Source: Pseudo-nitzschia pungens
Taxonomy: Eukaryota; Bacillariophyta; Bacillariophyceae; Bacillariales; Bacillariaceae
Assembly (NCBI GenBank): GCA_037355855.1
Contig: CM074763.1
Span: 2,542,001-2,606,000, forward strand
DNA: 64,000 nt
Direction of reading: 5' to 3'
A model generated the notes under the pieces. It had not been told where the DNA came from. It made no database searches and was given only the letters and a program-made list of their open reading frames with translations. How positions within the stretch are numbered: position 1 is the stretch's first letter; each line of letters starts with the position of its first letter. Positions 9,490-20,483 of this stretch are shown piece after piece. Made by a program: the position numbers and the translations under genes.

Positions 9490-12173
9490 GCATCCTAAGA
9501 AGGCTAGGAAAATTAAGTAGAGAAATTATTAATATAAACAATCTTAAATAGAGGCATTATATTTTTCGAAAAGAGAGATATCCCTGTGACGAAACGTCAC
9601 TTACAACATTATTATTTTTTCTTGTCTTCTGACAAAAAGTTGATGAAGACAGAAGACCACAACAACGCACATGTCAGTGGGCAATGAAAGTCGGTATGGA
9701 ACCACCCTGCCGAAGATGACGCAATTGACCTTAGACTCATCGATCTTTTGTTCGTATAATGTTTGCTTTCCGCATTTGTTGGATTACAGGAATTGCTGTA
9801 GACAGGGTCAAAGTCAGGAACGACTCCGACTGAAGTCCCCGACTACTACGTCTATCATTCCTTAATTAGGATGATAGCTACACGGTACCTTCAGTGTTAT
9901 CAGATTTATATGTTCGGTGACAATTAAAACTTTTTCATTTCCAACTTTTCCAAATAGGATTGTCTATCTACCAAGGCCACAATGGCAAATGAATTTGGAT
10001 AGAAACAGAAACAAGGAGTCAATAAAGGGTTGACTCCTGTCTTACTTTTGGTAGTTCCAGCATGTTTCCTTATTTTCCATTACAGAGAGTGCAACCTGCA
10101 GCAGCAGTAGTAGTCCAGGTGTGGCAACAAACGTGTGCAAGGTGACTTCATCAAATATCAACTGTGCATGGATCCTAAAAAGTGGATTAAAAGAGAGAAT
10201 GCAAAAACAAATTGTGTGCTTCTCAAGACTGTGTGTATGAATTCAAAAAGAAAAAGAATACTGTGAAGACAATTATTGTAAACAGCCCAACATCACAACA
10301 AACTTTACCACGAGCTCACTATCCCGTACTGCTTTTAAAGAAGTTCTAGTAGAATTGAACCTATTGTAGTCATTGGGACTTGACCTTTTGCGTGCATTTG
10401 AAGTTAGACCAATGTGGAATTTCTGTCCACCATGTCACTTCAGTCCCTGTCCACCAGAGACAGATCTCTAATTAATATATCATAAAAAATACCATTCTGT
10501 TGTAAATCCTACCAGCTTGGACAGCCTACTAGTTTGGATAGGTAAGCTGCAACAACTCAAGAAAGACTGGAAATACAGATCAAACTATTTTTAAATTCCA
10601 GTTTCTCTGCTGGCAAATTGCTGACAACTTCTTTGAAACAAAACATAATGGAAATCCTTTTCAGATATTACTATTTACAGCTATCAGGAAATAACCAGGA
10701 AGCTAAAAGAAATCTATTTGTAAGTTTTACATTGTACAACTGGGTAATAAATTACTTCTATTAGTCCAAACTTCAAGCTTCTGAGCTCTGTCACAAATAA
10801 AACTAATCACATTAGAATATGAAGCAATGAGAAAAGTCTTCGTCTTCCATCTCAGCTAAGAAAATGAAAAAGGAAAACTAGGCCTTTTGTATGTGTATAG
10901 GGTCATGCTTACAGACTGAAATAGTTGTTACTATGCTCAAGAACACACCGAAGCTTATTCTATCAACTAGTTGCAGAATTGTCCAAAATTGGCACATACT
11001 ATGCACTTGTTCATTTTTGAGCAATCCTAACTTCTAAAGTATGTGTCCAATATCAACATGTAATAGCTTGTTAGAAAGCTCTTATTCTTCTCTATCAATA
11101 ACAATGGTGCTATATACTTCATAGGTGCTCTTGTTGTTGCAAATACTCAATGATGTTAACACATGAACATTTGGGAATTGGGGCATATGCACTGATTTAG
11201 CCCAACGGGCTTGTAATCTTACCAGCAATTTTGCTTTCATCGATTACCTTCCCCGTACACGTAATCTTAGTTTGACTCTCAAAAATTTTTAGTCTGGTTC
11301 TCCGTTCGAGGAAAAAAACTGTCAAGAATCTGCTGCGCCGCAGTGTATTTTTTCGCCGGAACTATTCTACGGTATTACAAATCAATTGCCCCCAGACAAA
11401 ACCTTTATTACTGAAAAATGAGATAGTTACATTCACTAACCTTACTGTTTTTAGTTTTCAATCACGTTGAAGTCTTAAACATCCTTTTTATCACCATCCC
11501 ATAAATAAAACAATGTTTGCGGAGATCTCTTCCTACGGTATTGTCGATGAAAGAAGGAAACATGAGTACTACAGAATTCCTATCAGCTGTCCCCGGGTTT
11601 CAGTAGAAATTAGTAGTCGGACACTAGAACCCGGGGACAGCTGATAAGAACTTTGTAGTACATGTACTCTTACGGATTGATGATTCCACAGAAAATACTG
11701 AAATGAAGTTCGTGAAAGTTGCTTAAGAAATAATCATAAAATTGAGATAAACCTTACCTAGAAATTCTTCGTGAAATTTAAGAAAATGAGATGATTTGAA
11801 TTACGTACAATTGGTCCTGGAGGAATGGCAAACGTACGTGGAATACAATCATAGTAAAAAAATAATGCCGGAAATAATATTTATTGACATTATTTAAGGG
11901 AGTAACTCCTGAAGTAGGTACCGGGTATTGTGTTCCTTGAGGTCTTTTTGATCGGCAAATGGCACGAGCACAAAATTCGCTATTTCCCTTTCTCAAAAGG
12001 AGAAAGACGAAAAATTACTTTCGATCGATACCGGTAAGGTTAACCAGTACCGGTAGTTGTCTTGCTCACAAATAGAAATTTGTGCTCCCACACTTCGTAT
12101 TTTTCCAGAATTTTAAGTTGAAACAATTGCAACTTTGAGCGCCCACAGCGAATAAACAAAAGACCCAACAACC
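9490..12173. other. long A/T-rich spacer
   Basis: No gene supported. The part 9866-11777 lacks any open frame of 60 codons on either strand. A hand count over 10561-10800 gives about 31% G+C. The GTAC and GTAAGG words common in other spacers are sparse here. A 96-bp fold-back element sits at 11566-11661 and is listed separately. Confidence 0.55.
11566..11661. repeat. 96-bp fold-back (palindromic) element, copy 1
   Basis: Arms of about 34 bp begin GTACTACA and contain TATCAGCTGTCCCCGGGTT; the right arm is the reverse complement with only a few mismatches. The loop is ~28 bp (CAGTAGAAATTAGTAGTCGG...). Related copies lie at 54262, 54449 and 54929. It resembles a miniature inverted-repeat transposable element or a long hairpin. 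Confidence 0.85.
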
Positions 12174-12779
12174 ATGACAAATCTTAACAACAGCAATACC
12201 AATACCACCGTCAACACAGTGCGCTTCTCATTGACCTACGTACCCGAGCATCATCAGGATCTCGGCATTGGAACGAAGAGGAGTGCATGGGATTCGGAAG
12301 AACACTCTCGTTCGTCCAAACATCGAGATCGACTTGCTCTCCCACCCAGAAGACCATCAAGAGATCTCAAGGAATTCTATGTTGATTCCCCAGAATTATC
12401 ACAAGACAGGCATAACAACGAGACACAAAAGGGCAAACAACTGGTACGAAAATCAATTCTGAAAAACAGCAAATACAACAGCAGCAACACCACCCAAACA
12501 GTAACGCATAGCACGATTCCGATCGATTCCGACGATAGTGTCCCTCAGTCCTCCTCGTTGATGAGAAATCATCGTGACTCCGTCCTGGATCTCCATCGAC
12601 TGGCCTGTGAAAAGAGAGAACCCTATCAACGCCAACCATCAATCGGCGACGAGTCGATAACGATCCCATCCGTTCTGGATATCGACGGCATGGATGGAGA
12701 TATAGACGACCTATCGACTTCTTCATTCAATGGGTCCTCTCGTTCCTTCGGGACTCTCGACTTGGTGCTCGAAATATAA
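12174..12779 (+). CDS. small hydrophilic protein of unknown function
   Basis: A 201-aa single-exon frame starting MTNLNNSNTN. It is largely polar and predicted disordered (Asn, Ser, Asp, Arg). An N-terminal block VRFSLTYVPEHH followed by SAWDSEEHSR recalls the short 'V-x-F-x ... W-x-x-E' block seen in many uncharacterised diatom proteins; that is a resemblance only. RKSILKNS contains a SILK motif, a known protein phosphatase 1 docking sequence, and VRF could be a weak RVxF motif, but without the usual basic residue before it. No enzyme domain is visible. Base usage is that of a genuine gene, but expression evidence would be needed. Confidence 0.6.
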   Translation: MTNLNNSNTNTTVNTVRFSLTYVPEHHQDLGIGTKRSAWDSEEHSRSSKHRDRLALPPRRPSRDLKEFYVDSPELSQDRHNNETQKGKQLVRKSILKNSKYNSSNTTQTVTHSTIPIDSDDSVPQSSSLMRNHRDSVLDLHRLACEKREPYQRQPSIGDESITIPSVLDIDGMDGDIDDLSTSSFNGSSRSFGTLDLVLEI

Positions 12780-15230
12780 AACGGTATCCGTGCTACTCCA
12801 CTCTGTCTACTGAAGTTCACGTCGGGGCTGCCTAGTTTCAATCAAACAGGATTCACACCGAACTCAGAAGTACCCAGCGAGGGCCATCCGAGAGCGATAT
12901 CTGCACATGATACTGCCTACTGTTCACTTTTCACATTCTACCGCGATGCATCGAGGCTACAGTTTCCGACCATGTATGCGTGCACAATGCATTCACACAA
13001 ACCGCGCACATCGAATCTTAAACCAACTTTTTCATCATGTAAATATAGATAACACTAAAAGCTACCGCATATTACTTTTCCATCGATGTCATAGACAAAC
13101 AACACGGCCAGCAACAACCGTATACTACTTTGACCTGTCACGTATTTCTTTCACTAAGTACTGTGTTTACCTTCATTCCATTGTCGTGGGATATCGGACG
13201 ATCATCGTTCCCTGTGGTTAGGTTCCGCAGGGTTCGCGTTGGGTCTATCGCGACTTCGCCCAGCAAGCAAATTCGAAATGAGAGCTGGATTGAGTGACCT
13301 CCGGATGCGGAACCAATGGGAGAATTATGTTATTGACATATTGGGTATTGGAAACCGTTTTCTAAAACACAAAACATTCAACTTGTCAAGTACGTGTCAG
13401 AATCGCAATACGGCATCGTCATAAGGTATTGGAACACGCCAGTACATCGGTGTTCGCGAGAAGACAATCGAACCACTAGGATTGAAGGTCGGAACGATGT
13501 TTCTGATTTCATTGGTCAAAAAGTCCTCATAAAATTTGTGCATAAGAGGGATGGAGATTGGACAAGGATGGTTCGACAAAGGACAAGTCATTCTTCATTG
13601 TGGTCAAAAAGTGAGAATCATCGGATGAATCACAAAACAGTTGACCAATCGCTTGGATCCATTCAACAGTCAACACTGTTACAGTCAGTACCGTTATTTG
13701 GGACTTTCGTCAGCGAACCATGGATCAATACCTTTAACGCTTTGTGAGATGATTTTGTTATATTTACAAAAACCGTTCGTATTTCTTTCCGTCGGGTAAT
13801 CGTTAATTTTTTGAAATATTTTTTACGGCACCAGAAAGAAGAAATTGGTACGGTAATTACGGTATCCTATGGGATACCCCGGCGCCGTCTCGGGTGTACG
13901 TCAACTTCGGAGTGCACGTAAGTTACTCTGTGCTCACATTTGTCTACACTAGGTCATACGCGGTATACACTATGTTGTAGTCTACGAACTTACCTGATGT
14001 GACACTAGTAGTGTTCCTCCGCTGAAGCGCTTCAAGTGCGTACTATTAGGGCTTTCAAGTACCTTATGTACTGTTGGGCCTTTCGTATTGAAGTAGGAAG
14101 GCTTCGGAACAAGCTTCGGAGTTCGATTGCTAATAAGACTGTTTTCTTTGTAATTCGTTGGTCCTTCGAGTCGTGTCACAGGTAAGATCTTACGGTACTG
14201 TACTATTGTACTTGTGGTCTTAAAATTTCTCACTTAAGCTTGTGAAAATTAAGCCAAGTTACTTCGTGTTTATTACAGTACGAAGTAGAAGTTAGTAGTA
14301 CTCGTACTGTACTTCATTTCTTATTCGATACCGGTACAGTAAAATTACGTCGTATTACCGTACGGTAGCTCTATTCATTCAATCGAGAGAGATCACGTAA
14401 GGTAAGGTCTTACTTGCCAGTTGAGCTTCCAAGATTCAATCGCGAACCCTTCTATTCTACCCCTGAAGAATTTTCATCCGTACACTATCATAATATTAAA
14501 CGTACAAGTAAGCCTTTCAAAACCTTACGGGTACCTTAGTACGAAGTAAGGTAAAGTACCGTACGTATTAGTAGTAGTATTATTATTTTATTTTATTTTA
14601 TTTTCTTTCTCGCACTGGTAACCTTAATTACAATAACCTACGGTAAGGTTATGAGTGATGATTCCCGAAATCATATTACGTAGTACGGTATTACGTAGTA
14701 ATCTTACTACTATTATTTTAGGATCACACATAAAAAATATGATGCAGTAATTAAGGTTAATTCGTAATGATAAGTTAAGATTACTGTAGCCTTCCGTAGT
14801 GGAGCGTTGTTATCCAAATCCAACGGATATGCACACGGTATCGTGTTATATGTAAGGTTTTAGGACCTACTCGATACTTACTTCTCCGAAATACAGTACG
14901 GCGTTGGTAAGTCCGTACCCGTAACTTTTACAAGCGATAGTAAGGTTTTTTACCATGTACCATGAGTGTATGTGACGTGATGTGAAACAATGAAAAAAAT
15001 GAATACGATACCGGTAATTACGACACAACCTCGAGAAGAGATGGGGAAATTCCCTCTTTGCAATCACGCGGAAGGCATCTTCACGGCAGCATTGAATCTC
15101 TACCGCGCCACACACATAGTTCCTCGACAAAGACTGTGGTTGTTGTTCCGGAAATCCAAATTTTGGTAGTGGAAGTCAACACAAAAGTAGAGGAGAATCG
15201 ATTGCCGGAACGTGGAAAACAGGAAGAAGA
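12780..15230. other. spacer rich in GTAC, TACCGGTA and GTAAGG words
   Basis: No gene supported; small open frames here lack recognisable features. From about 13840 the sequence is packed with TACGGTA, CCGGTA and GTAAGGT words on both strands, for example near 14396, 14641 and 15009. A TTTTA run lies at about 14578-14605. Confidence 0.5.
14578..14605. repeat. TTTTA/TTA microsatellite-like run
   Basis: Short A/T-only run of TTATT and TTTTA units in a spacer. Confidence 0.7.
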
Positions 15231-17546
15231 ATGGTGTCATCGAGAAGTAGCAGCATCGAGGATGGCGTCCATCGGGGAAATTTCGCACCAACTGGCAACA
15301 ACAACAACGACGACGACGAGTTTTTGGTTTTGGACGAGACCAACGAGTTGGTTGCTGACGACAATGGGTTTGCCGAAGGAAATGGTAGTGGCAACCAGGT
15401 TGGATCCTGCGAGTCGGATTTCCTAGAACTCGAACTGAAAATTCCGGGTCCGTTTGTGGTTTTGCAAGGGAACGCCGGAGACGGACTTTCGAACACCATG
15501 GATGGGATACTGCCAGTACTCCCTCCAGCGAGCCGAACCACAGCTGCTACCGCTATAGCAAATGCGGTGCCCCAACCGCCTCCTCCTGCGGAAGACTTTC
15601 ACCACGTGCCGACCAATGCCGCGGCGGGCATCGTGAATGGGCCCCGGTTTGCGGTGACTGCCGGAGCGGTTGCAGCAGCCGCTGCAGCAGAAAATATGGA
15701 AGAAAACGGCACCAGCAGAGAAGACACTCCTGCTGTGGGAGGGAATACCAATGGAATGCAATCGACCTCCTCCCCCTCAGAGGAATTTGTAGTGGTCACC
15801 GAAACCTCCGGAACCCAAACGAACGACAACGACAACGACGACGACCAGGAAGTCAACGAAAATGATCGCGCTGCCATTGCCGAATGGGAGGCGTTACGAC
15901 GTCAATCGGAGCTCCAGCAACAGCGTGACTGGGAAGACTCACTTTATCAGGTGCCACCAGACATCGTTCTGGGACACGTCATGATGACTCGATCGCCAGT
16001 GAACCAGGCCACCAACGACCCAGAAGGCAACCGCTGGTGGCAGCGGAACGGGGAGGTTGCCGTCCTGCGGGAACTTCCGACCAAATTATTTGATGGGTCG
16101 GTTGCCGTGAGTAGAATCGGGACGCTTCCCCCGGGATCAACCGTGTGGGCAATGGATTTCGTCGAGCTGCGGTCGGCCACCATGCTACCAATTCAGCGAA
16201 GGGAAACGACTGCCGCATCGTCATTGAACGCTTCCCGGTCGGTGGCCCCGGCACGATGCGGTGTGATACAGCTCATCCAACTCGAAACCAAGGAAGGGCA
16301 GAGGGGATACGCGTGTTTGAGCCTGGATGGATACCCGTTGCTCGGACCGGGATCGCAACATGTCTATGTAGACCCCTCGGTCAGCAGGAACAATACTGCC
16401 GCTCGTGCCTCGAACGTATCCAGCAGCTGGATCTGGAGGGTGACGTGTCCCTCCGGAGCTTTTGTCCGTGAGGGATTGGACCTAAATACGCGCCACACAC
16501 GAACTCTGCCATATGGTAGCCTCATTCGCATCGGCCGCCGGTGCATCAACAACCAGGGCCTGAGCCGGCTGCGGACCTCGGGTCGTGTTGCGGCACCAAA
16601 TGATTCCGACGGCCACCATTCACTAGAACGGGTCGAAGGATGGTGTTCGGAACTCTTGAATCCGCTATCCGGACAACGAGGGATTGTGGCACAGCCACTC
16701 CCATTTCCTGTTCCTGCTGTGTATCGAGTAACACTACCATTGGGGTACGTTGGGCTCCACTGCAACAACTGCTTCAATTTCGTTTTCAGGATATTGGGTC
16801 CTCTTTTGGTAGAAGTAATGGATGGCAATATTTACTCACAAACTAGCTTCCTCTGCTCTGTTGTCTCTATATTCGCTCGACAACTATACGTGATTTTTAT
16901 TTTATTGCTTTATTTTTTCCTGGAATGGTAAACCCAAAGAGCTGTCATACGGAGAGATGTCGAGTTATCAAGTCCACAAACCGGTCTCGTTCCGTTTGGC
17001 AACCTCGTGAAAGTCGTGGGTAGGGCCTTTTCCGAACATCCCGTCGACAAGTGCATCGAACGACTTCGATTGGCAGGCAATGGAGGTTGGATTTCGGTGC
17101 GGTTGAATCTGCCTCCTCCCCAGGACGACTTGGTGGTCGAACTCGTTGGCATCGATTCCAACTTTGATCCCGAGAATCCCGGTTTGTACCACTTGAACGC
17201 ACAGAGAGCGGTTCGGGCCGAACGTCAGGGAGAGTCATCGTCACAGTCCGATTTGTCATCGGTAGATGAGACCGAACTTTCGCAGGAAATCGAACTTCAC
17301 AACAACGAAGACCGGGGTGACAGTGACTGTATTCGCACAGAGGGCGTTGCCAAACCAAATCATTCCATGGATACTTCTAAGTGCGTCGTTTGTCTCACAT
17401 CAGAACGCAACGCCACGATTGTCCACGGGGAAACCGGTCACGTTGTGTGCTGCCTCGTTTGCGCTCGGATCTTGAAAGCCCGGGGTGACAAATGCCCCGT
17501 GTGCAGATTGGATATCGACCTTGTCATTCAACACTTTTATGCATAG
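15231..17546 (+). CDS. RING-type E3 ubiquitin ligase with MDM2-type C-terminal RING
   Basis: Two exons, 15231-16744 and 16940-17546, joined across a 195-bp GT..AG intron, give 706 aa and preserve the segment TLPLGAVIRRDVEL. The first ~230 residues are acidic and low-complexity. The middle holds at least two, perhaps three, related ~75-residue modules. Two align well: WRVTCPSGAFVREGLDL...LPYGSLIRIGRR and YRVTLPLGAVIRRDVEL...VPFGNLVKVVGR, each followed by R-L and a W. The C-terminus is a zinc-binding RING: C653, C656, H667, H672, C676, C679, C690, C693. That is the C2H2C4 order of MDM2/MDMX, with the same spacings and the same 13-residue tail after the last cysteine. It should therefore transfer ubiquitin and may dimerise through the tail. 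No p53-binding domain is visible. The gene is convergent with the nuclease fusion, 48 bp away. Confidence 0.85.
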
Positions 17547-17594
17547 CATAACAAACAGAGATAGCAACAACTGGTATAGTGTCCAGATGTGCTA

Positions 17595-20483
17595 TCATTT
17601 TGAAAGAACAGGATTCTTAACCTTTTTGGGCGTGACGATATTGCCGTTGGTAAATCGTCGGATGGCTGGTTCTCGTTCGATCCAACCGAGTCGACGTGCG
17701 ACGTACATGCCGAGGCAGACAGATTCGGCCACGTCGGTGGGAAATTTCCCCACGTGCTGGTCCATGAGTCCAAAATCGGCCACCACTTGGCGGGCAATCA
17801 AGCGAGACGCTTCCTTGGAAGCAGCTCCGTTTTGGCTCTCTTTTTTGGTCAAGAGCTCGGATCGCCATTCTTCCGGGGAAACTCTTAAGATGGAGTGGTC
17901 CGGTGCAGCTTGGGCCCAGATGTCGAGGAGACCAGTGTCGCCGCCTTCGATGGCAATATGGGTAATTTTCCAAGATCCGTTGCTCTGCTCATCTCCGACC
18001 CTATCGGCTGCTTCGGCTTCCCATTCGTCGATGATGTCTTCGAAAGCTTCAAGAAGATTTTCACGATCGAACAAAAATTGTTCGTATCGAAGAAGATGTC
18101 CGCGGTCATCAAACAAGCTAACCCCTGACTTTAGGCCTAGATCGACCGCCATGAGCAACTGATTGCATGATTCGTTTTGGATTGAATCTGTAGCTGTAGT
18201 GTCGGTCGAAGTCACATCGTCATTGCTATTGGTCGGAGTTGTTGGTTGAAAGAACGCAGCGTTTGAGTTCGATGTAATGCCATTATTGATAATCTTGTCG
18301 TCCATTTGGAGAATCTCAACCTCCATATTGTTCTTCCTGATTCGCACCACGACGGGACCATGCTGGAGATGCGTCGCGCAACCTAGATTGGCGTTGGAAG
18401 CGTTGATGACTGTAGTTTCCCTGTCCTTGTTCTTAGCAAATTTCCGTTTCGCTACGCCCCGTCCCTCGTGAATGTGACCAACGAGCCACAGGCGCGGTGG
18501 TCCAAGGGCCATGCCACGAACAAAATTGTTCAAAAAGCTGCTGCCAACGTGTTTTCCCGAATACGTCCGATCTAGCACCTTGAAGGGAGGCACGTGAGAT
18601 GCCACGAGATCACAGGTCGGGGGTAACCCTCGGGAGGAACTCAGCTTTCGGGCATTGCAGTGAGGTACTAGAGCGCATTCAAATCCTCCAATGTTAACGC
18701 TGGTGGGATTCGTCACGTACAAGGCCTTGGAATTGGGGAATGCGACGCGGAAGGGATCGTGGTTTCCTCGAATTACAATCTTGTAGTCATGGGGTTGTTT
18801 TGCCAGCCAGTTGTCAAAGGATATGAGTCCGCGGCATTCTCGTTCGGTGGAACCGTCAAGAGCGAAATCCCCGAGATGGAGTAATACATCTCCCATTGGC
18901 AAATTCTCCCCGAGCTGTCCCTCGAATCCATGCGTATCACTCACGACGACAATCTCAAGGGTTTGTAAATCCTTATCCACCTTGAAATCTAGTCGTTCTT
19001 TGGTTGACATGCCAGGGGATGAGACTATACTGTCCTGTTGACTTATTGATACACCGATATCATTACCATTGAACGGAGTTTGGGTTTCTGATACAATAGG
19101 ACCACTTGTAATGAGAGCCATGCGTTGTTCCTCAGTAAGTTTTGGCGCAGGAGATGACAGAAGGTCATTCTGTTTGGCCAAGACCGCGTCCTCAACGCTT
19201 GTAATCGTAGCACGGGCGGATGTGTTTCTGGGGTTGGCCGTTGCCGCAAACAGCTTTCCATCGTTGACGTGCTGAACAAACAATCTCGCGGAGGAAAGAC
19301 TGTCAGGTGCAGCGTTCTGAATCATGTCTCTAGTAACGTGCTCATCAGCTTCCAGCTCTCTCCGCAATCGCTCCGCATAAATCACCCGGTCGCCCGTTTG
19401 TTCCTTTCGCGGCGGACGGTACTGTAATTCCCTCCATTTCTCCAGGAGCAGATCTTGCTGCTCCCGAGCGATACGATTGGCATCCGGATCACCGTCTTGG
19501 CTGCCCTCGCTTTCGGCCTCCACTGATTTCGTTAGCTGATCCAAAAGAGACGGTCCGCGGAGGGCTAATTTTCGCTTCAAATCCTTCACCCTGGCCTCAA
19601 GCTTTTTTCTCCGCTTGTTGGTGAGCTTTTTTCCCTTTCCCTTTTTCTTTCGGTCGCCCAGTTGGACCTCCGCATCCATGAGTTGTCCCCGCAATTTAAT
19701 CTCAGTGTCAAGTCGGTCGAGCTTAAATTCGTCCTCCATCGACAACGTAGTGGTCGTTGATGATATCGCCGATTCATCGTCTTTCGAATCCCCTTGTTGC
19801 TGTTGCATTTGCTCACGTTGCTGCTGTCTCACCTCGTTCGATACCCATTCCAGATCGTCCAAGAATGTCTGTGGATTTACTATATGATACTCATTCTTGG
19901 CGGCCCTTCGACACCGGCTCATCAACTCGTTGTCGGCCGTGACCACTATTGTCTTCCCTACTCCCCCTGTGCGACGCTTTTTCCCCCTCGGACGACTACT
20001 CTCTGCCAATGGTATACCGTCCGGCTCCATGCCCGTAGGTTCCCCAAAGAAAGGAAAACAAGAGGCACCAACACCTTTGGCGATGACATCGTCGGCCTTG
20101 CAATTGTTTCCGGAAAAGACCACTGCCAGGTTCTGGTTCTCCTTGAAAAATGCCGTTGGTTCCGGCCCTCCATGATCGACCACCACAATGACGCGGTCCT
20201 CCAATCCAAAGTGTCTGCTCCACATTTCTGTCTTGTCCAGGACCTCTTTGTGGGACAGCGCGAATCCCGACTTGCCACGAACGTTTTCCATGTCGATCCA
20301 GACTGAGGAGGAACGCTGCGCAGGTTCTTGCCCATCAGCACTTTGGCCACCGACAAATTGATGCAACAGCATATGGTGGGTGTTTTTCAAATAGTTGCTA
20401 TTAGTAGCCTTTCGGTTTCGGTTTCTGTTTCCTGCCAACAGAGTCGACAGGAGAGGCAAAAGGATAGAGGGGGAGAAAAACAT
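17595..20483 (-). CDS. NYN/PIN nuclease - metallophosphoesterase - RuvC-like fusion protein
   Basis: A 962-aa single-exon protein. I start it at the ATG at 20481-20483 (MFFSPSILLPLL...), because the longer open frame begins only with GTG. The hydrophobic N-terminus could be a signal or organelle presequence. Residues ~60-205 form an NYN domain of YacP type: IDMENVRG with D64, then VVVDHGG, VVFSGNNCKADDVI and IVVTADNELMSRCR. Residues ~260-320 are a charged, Lys-rich helical linker. Residues ~510-735 are a calcineurin-like metallophosphoesterase with SDTHG (D516, H518), GDFALDG, GNHD (H575, D576), SHVPP and GHIH (669-672). Residues ~775-930 resemble the RNase H-fold RuvC/Holliday-junction resolvase superfamily: VDLGLKSGVSLF (D781), AIEGGD (E846) and DVAESVCLGMY (D917). 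All catalytic residues appear intact, which suggests a nucleic-acid processing enzyme. The substrate is unknown. Confidence 0.8.
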   Translation of the reverse strand: MFFSPSILLPLLSTLLAGNRNRNRKATNSNYLKNTHHMLLHQFVGGQSADGQEPAQRSSSVWIDMENVRGKSGFALSHKEVLDKTEMWSRHFGLEDRVIVVVDHGGPEPTAFFKENQNLAVVFSGNNCKADDVIAKGVGASCFPFFGEPTGMEPDGIPLAESSRPRGKKRRTGGVGKTIVVTADNELMSRCRRAAKNEYHIVNPQTFLDDLEWVSNEVRQQQREQMQQQQGDSKDDESAISSTTTTLSMEDEFKLDRLDTEIKLRGQLMDAEVQLGDRKKKGKGKKLTNKRRKKLEARVKDLKRKLALRGPSLLDQLTKSVEAESEGSQDGDPDANRIAREQQDLLLEKWRELQYRPPRKEQTGDRVIYAERLRRELEADEHVTRDMIQNAAPDSLSSARLFVQHVNDGKLFAATANPRNTSARATITSVEDAVLAKQNDLLSSPAPKLTEEQRMALITSGPIVSETQTPFNGNDIGVSISQQDSIVSSPGMSTKERLDFKVDKDLQTLEIVVVSDTHGFEGQLGENLPMGDVLLHLGDFALDGSTERECRGLISFDNWLAKQPHDYKIVIRGNHDPFRVAFPNSKALYVTNPTSVNIGGFECALVPHCNARKLSSSRGLPPTCDLVASHVPPFKVLDRTYSGKHVGSSFLNNFVRGMALGPPRLWLVGHIHEGRGVAKRKFAKNKDRETTVINASNANLGCATHLQHGPVVVRIRKNNMEVEILQMDDKIINNGITSNSNAAFFQPTTPTNSNDDVTSTDTTATDSIQNESCNQLLMAVDLGLKSGVSLFDDRGHLLRYEQFLFDRENLLEAFEDIIDEWEAEAADRVGDEQSNGSWKITHIAIEGGDTGLLDIWAQAAPDHSILRVSPEEWRSELLTKKESQNGAASKEASRLIARQVVADFGLMDQHVGKFPTDVAESVCLGMYVARRLGWIEREPAIRRFTNGNIVTPKKVKNPVLSK

